From Dolomedes plantarius (taxonomy: Eukaryota; Arthropoda; Arachnida; Araneae; Dolomedidae), in the NCBI GenBank assembly GCA_907164885.2, contig OU015496.1, forward strand, positions 164,356,941-164,420,940: a stretch of DNA of 64,000 bases, read 5' to 3'. Positions 58,851-64,000 of this stretch are shown piece by piece. Under the pieces are notes generated by a model. That model searched no databases. It had not been told where the DNA came from and worked only from the letters and a program-made list of their open reading frames with translations. Position 1 is the stretch's first letter. Each line of letters begins with the position of its first letter. Made by a program: the position numbers and the translations under genes.

Positions 58851-61800
58851 TTACCTTTCCGTCAGAACAGATTTGGAGAGTTTGTTTTAAGTTTTGAGTT
58901 AAAGGTAAGGCACTAACTTTGGATTCAGTTGGGATTAATGCCGCAGTGAAGCAAATGATTAGTGCTCTGATGAAATGCAAGGAGCACACCCTACTGGGAA
59001 AAGCCAATCGTACTATTAACAGCTGAAGGTAAACAAATGTATGTTTGTTAGTGACCAGACACGGGGACAGCCGTTTCGCAAATTTCCACTATTTTCATGC
59101 ATGCAAAATTAAACTTTTCCGCCCACCAATCGACAATTTTTTTTATTTCCATGTGTTCTACAACTCTTCATCTTTAAGGATATGCACATTTTTTAAAAAT
59201 TAAAAATGTTTTTCACTGCAAACGAAACTTTTTCCCCAAAGCAGTTTTCCGAATTTCCAGAAATCGTCAATTTTGATGGACAAATATTTCGGTTTTCTGT
59301 ACCTATTAATGTCAATTTTACGATTTATAGGCATTTTCTAGATGTTCAGCTTCCAAAATATACCAAATACAATTAATAAAAAAAATGTTATCATTCTTAA
59401 AAAGCGTACTTACAAAACTCACTTTTGAAATTTCCCGAAGCTGATCGCCATTGTATCTTAATGTAACTTGAATGCCGAGTTCATAATTTTTCGACTTATT
59501 ATTTTACTCACTAATAATTCCAGCAAGTTCGTGAAATTTATTTCTAATTAATGAGGAAGTGATGAGGATTCTTCCGCCACCAATTTTGAATTCATCAGAA
59601 CTGCCTTTCTATTTTGTAAGCACTTTTTCCCCCACGATATTTAATATTTACATTCGGCCATGTTGCCAAAAGGAAAAATAATTAGTTGAGAACGAGTCAT
59701 TTAATAATTGAAATCCAGGAATAATTTTAAAGTAACAGAAATATTTTTTTTTAGGAAATGAGAAGTTAAAACCTTTAGAATTTTTTCTAATTTAATGAAC
59801 TATTTTTTTGTTTAAAAAGCAAAATTTGAAAACGGAAACTTGAAAGAATTATTTCAAAAGCCAAAAACCGAAATTTGAAAAAGAGAATTTTAAATAATTA
59901 TTTCGTTTTTGAAAATTCTAATATATTTTTAAAAGTGATTAAACAGTTTTTAATTTTTAAGAAATGAAACCATTTCATTTTAAATCGAAAAAGCAACACA
60001 TCGGGTTGCCACTCAGCTAGTCACAAATATATCCAGTGTAGGTTTCACCTTTGTTATGTTCTCCTTACCAAGGCGTAGCCGATGAATATGCTGAAGGGAA
60101 AGGCATTCTAAATGCGGAATTTCTCTATTTTTTATTGGTTTCTGTGAAAATGCAGTGTTTCTAGTCCCTTTCGGAAAAAAACATCGTCTATCCCGAACTG
60201 TGGTACAAAATTTAGAGTACTTGAGGATGACATAATGTAAACGATTATTCATGATTTGAGGATAAGAATTCATTTTTCTTCATGATTTTAAGAAATAAAT
60301 TTTTCTGTGTTCGCGAAAAAAGATTTTGATGTAAATATTTATAGTTGATTTGCATTAAATCAAAGTATTCGCGCTTTTTTTTTTTAAACCTTTTATCAAA
60401 ACCACAAACAGTCTGACTATAAAGTTCATGCCAGATTTTGACGGCTTTGCCGAAACAAAAGATACCAAAAAAAAAAAAAAGAAAAATTAACTTGGTGGTA
60501 AGTAAATGGGAATTAAACTCAGCGTTGCACTCTTAAGCTAAATGGTGATAATACTATGAAATATAATAATATGACTTTTAATAATATGACTTCAGAATTC
60601 ATAACTCGCTTTTAACGAGAGCAAAGAGCATTTTCGGGGTTTTTACGGGTTTGGTAGTTTTAGCTATTTTTACGACCATGTACCCTTTCTGTTGTATTTT
60701 TTAACAGACAATGAAACTAAGAGTTTTACAGCTAAACAAGCATTCAAATGCTTAAATTATGTTAAACCGAACGTTTTTGGGGATAATGACAGACAAGCGA
60801 AGATTTTTTTTGCATAAGTCCTTAGAATAATTTTCGTAAAATTAAAAAAAATATAGATAAAATTTTAAAATTATAAAATTTTCCTAGAAAAAAGATCTCA
60901 GATATATTACAAAGTGGGATATAACTATAAAGAAATTCGCATAAACTTTTCTTATGTTAAATCGGAAGATTTTATTCCTTTATATGAATGAAGAACAAGT
61001 ATGAATGTATGCCTTACGGAGGAAGAAAATCGCTGTCTTCCAATTTTTAAGCAGAAATCGCCTTAACCCACTACGGAAAATATAATGTTACAGTGAAATA
61101 ACGGACCTAGTTCGATAAAAGCCGAGAGGTTTGCACCTCGGGGGAAGATTTGCACGTTCTTTGAAGTCATTCGATTCCACAAAAGGGAAAGGTTATGCAA
61201 ATTTCTCCTCGGGTGTTCCTGTTACCGCACGAGCAGGCTAAAACTCCTGCCTCGTTCTCGTTGTTAGACTCCGGGGGGAGTCTGGAATGAACAAGGTTGG
61301 TTGATCTGAGTGTGAAACATAAAACTGAGGCAGTATTTTAAGAGTTTTTTTTACCAGGAAATTGTTTGACCAAAAGAGGACGAAAAGATTCGGGTTAACA
61401 GTTGCGCAAACTGGGAGAATGGAAACGTTTTTGATGTTCGAGAGAATTCCTACAGGGAGATCTTGAAGAAAAAAGGTTGCAGGCATATAAGAATGCAGTT
61501 CGAAATTGCCTTTCGATTTCAGATGACACGAAACTCTTTATAATGGAAAACTCGCTATCGTTAATATTAACCAAACGTAAAAGCATCTCATGGGCACAAT
61601 TTACCTCTTCGAGGATATTCTGTCTTTTTTTAGCTGCAGTATACTATAATAGCTTATTTTGCCCTAAAACTCTGATTGACAAATTTCCCCGGCAGCTCCG
61701 AATCATTATTCCAATTGCCCTTCACAACTCGTCTGAAGGATAAACTTATCACAATTTTCTTTTCATCTCATTTTAGAAATTCTCCTGTTCTGGTAATTGA

Positions 61801-62120
61801 TCCTGGGACCTTCTGTTGTTACCCATTATTCACCACGGCTCACTTGCGAACCTCACACTCTTCTTCGGGCTTAAACTCACCGAGAATCTACAAAACCCTG
61901 GTAGAAATTAAGTCATTTGAGAACATTGAATTTTTATCAGTTGTATACTCTAAATATGATGTCATTTTAAGAACTCCTAAATCTGCAATCTTCACATTAA
62001 AATCCTTCATTTCTCAAATTTCTACTATTTTATTATCTCTTTCTCTCATTATTTTAACCTCTCATTGATCTCGCATCTCTTTTTTAATAATTCAATATAA
62101 TAATAACCAATTTTCTAATA
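58851..62120. other. 3.3 kb AT-rich sequence, no feature recognised
   Basis: No gene, repeat boundary or RNA gene could be supported on either strand. Confidence 0.45.
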
Positions 62121-62290
62121 CAGTCGAATACGGTTAATCGGACGAGCCGCTTATTCGGACCGAATCCTAAAGAACCGAAACAAATCCTGTTGCATAAGCC
62201 TAATACGGCATGTTCGTGGAATCGCACCAGCCAGTTATTAGGACAGAAAGGATCGCATCCCAATGCGGTCCCATTAACTGGAATCGACTG
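62121..62290. mobile_element. MITE, CAGTCG...GGTTAATC family, copy 2
   Basis: The ends CAGTCGAATACGGTTAATCGG and CATTAACTGGAATCGACTG are inverted and flanked by TA. It contains CTTATTCGGACCGAATCC and GCATGTTCGTGGAAT, matching the copy at 3693-3838. Confidence 0.78.
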
Positions 62291-63710
62291 TATTTTATTT
62301 TCTTACGTATAATTTTGTTTCTCCGATTTCAAATCTTTTGTCATTTTCTAATCTATACAAGAATTAATCTAAAATTTCACTCTACTAATATCCAATTTTC
62401 TAATCTCAGTCGATTTTAATCCTAAATTTTTTACTTGCTCATTTGCTAATCCTTCATTCTTTTAATCTTTTATTTTCTAATTGCTCATCATTCTAATATC
62501 ACATTTTTAAATATTTATTATCTAACCACTCTCTTTTCTAATCTTTCATTCGCAGATCTCTCATCAGTTTAGTAACTCATTGCTGCGATCTCCTATTTTC
62601 TAATCTCTCAACCTGCTTTCCAATCTCTCCTCACATTTCTTTTAAACGGACGCCATTGCGAACATTAGACTATCTCTATCATCCTTAATTTGGAGAAGTA
62701 AAAGAACAGACAACCAAAATTTCAGCTATTTGGACGGCCATCTTACTTTCTCCTGCAATCAAATTAATCCGCAATTTGGGGAAGTTAAACCCCTTTTCCT
62801 CATTCAGGGAAGTAAAAAAAATATTAAAAAAAAATATGCATAGCTCTATCACTGAAAACGGCTATCCTTTCTCATCCCCGGCAATTAAGCCACCGCTTCA
62901 CTTTTCAGGATCTTTCTTTAGACGTTGACACTAACGCCGCTCCAGTGGAACTCTACGTGAGCTACTTAACTTTGACCGCCGCCTCCAGGATGATGAATGC
63001 CGGCGATGAAACATTCTCTGCACCTATCATGCGAGGGATTTAAATTCTTTTCCCAAAACAAGCGATGAATTAAGACGCACTCCCCCTCCCCTCTCGAGAC
63101 GAAAAAATTCGAAAGCTGGAAGTCTTCAGAGATGCTCATCCTAAATGGAAGATTGCGTGTTGCCATATCCGGCTGAGGCTTTTGTGAGTCCTAAATAAAA
63201 TTCCGTCCGCACGCCAAACGCCGATGCCACTCTCGACTATCTTTTTTTTTCTCTACCTTTCTCCTTGTTCACATTGTTATTTATTAATCCCGTTAAATCC
63301 ATCTCGGGAGGGTGATCGTCTTTGTCAGTCTCTCGCGCGCATTTGCGTTTTTTTTCTTTACTCCGTGTTCCTTTCATTTCAGAGAAGAAATGTTTTAGTT
63401 TTTCCCTCCTCCTGGCATTATATGTGACCTGGCGTGGCTAATTCGCACCAACATCTTGTTGAAACCGCTCTTTTTGCCGTCGTTATAGAAACCTTAACTG
63501 ACTACTATGTGTGACGTGACAAGTTGATACGGCGACGCCATGTTAAGTCGCAATCGTAGAGAGTCATAAAACCCAGGATATTTTGTGCATGGTTTGGGGG
63601 GAGAATTTTAATATGGAGATGCAGCATGCAGGTGACTGTAACTCAGGAGCAATGCCTTCTTAGGGAAAGTGCGCTGAATTAGAGAAAAGCTTATGTAGTC
63701 TAGCGCACGA
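62291..63710. other. No gene recognised; T/C-rich 62300-62650
   Basis: A pyrimidine-rich stretch with repeated TTTTCTAATCT-like motifs is followed by mixed sequence. Nothing supported. Confidence 0.45.
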
Positions 63711-64000
63711 TGTCTGTGTACTAACCCTATTGAATTCGCTCAGCTCAATGTTAACCTATGGAAAAATGTGTCTACTATTTACAGCTACATAAATACTGAT
63801 AATCCAATAACAATGGTATTTTCAGGTAGCCTGAACATGTCTGCACCTTGTAACAGGATTCGTTTAATAAATTTTGTTCACCAAAGGAATTTCTGAGTGT
63901 TTAAAACACACGATACTAGGTTTTTCCCCCCAAAATTTAAATTTTAAAATATTATTTACTTTTTACAACGAGAAATGCCCAAGGTTTAAAATTTCTTTCT
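63711..64000. mobile_element. piggyBac-like MITE, copy 2, running off the window
   Basis: CTGTGTACTAACCCTATTG through GTTAACCTATGG, TACAGCTACATAAAT, TGATAATCCAATAA and CACCTTGTAACAGGATTC match the inverse of 57877-58282. The outer 8-10 bases are diverged, so no TTAA can be confirmed here, and the far end lies beyond the window. Confidence 0.75.

Overview
This 64 kb window is AT-rich, repeat-dense eukaryotic nuclear DNA. The transposon mix (Tc1/mariner, pogo/Tigger-like, piggyBac- and Harbinger-like MITEs, Helitrons, jockey/CR1-type LINEs, tRNA-derived SINEs, a Ty3/gypsy-type LTR element) and the many (TA)n tracts fit an arthropod. A spider or other arachnid is my best guess, but that is inference. 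I found no host protein-coding gene and no credible functional tRNA or rRNA. The window reads as intergenic or intronic DNA built from nested mobile elements.

Region by region: 1-4,000 is a nest. A Tigger-like element (177-2744) is interrupted by a small palindromic MITE, a fold-back element and probably a solo LTR. A mariner-superfamily element with ~250 bp inverted repeats (2761-3660) follows. 5,040-7,560 is a decayed LINE with endonuclease and reverse transcriptase. 9,931-11,342 is a Tc1 element with a broken transposase, followed by a second decayed transposase. 13,889-15,661 is a giant inverted repeat with 503 bp arms. 16,060-16,785 is a LINE 3' end, and 17,562-18,129 is a solo LTR. 22,650-23,720 holds a SINE and a small Helitron. 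27,933-29,478 is a second Tc1 copy, abutting a Helitron.

The centre (33,190-40,905) is the most informative part. A ~0.4 kb unit is tandemly duplicated. One copy holds a MITE/Helitron/microsatellite insert. The other holds a SINE and a 5.7 kb LTR retrotransposon with near-identical LTRs (one difference seen in 538 bp). That element carries one intact 675-codon gene (Gag, zinc knuckle, aspartic protease, integrase HHCC finger) but no reverse transcriptase, RNase H or integrase core, so it must be mobilised in trans if at all. Because each copy lacks the other's insertions, the duplication supplies the pre-insertion state for each insertion.

The right half (41,000-64,000) is sparser: SINE copies, Harbinger-, hAT- and piggyBac-like MITEs, a Helitron with a long (TA)n tract, a ~310 bp tandem triplication, and long AT-rich stretches where I see nothing. 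Divergence levels suggest several waves of activity. The LTR element is the youngest, and the LINEs and most transposases are dead.
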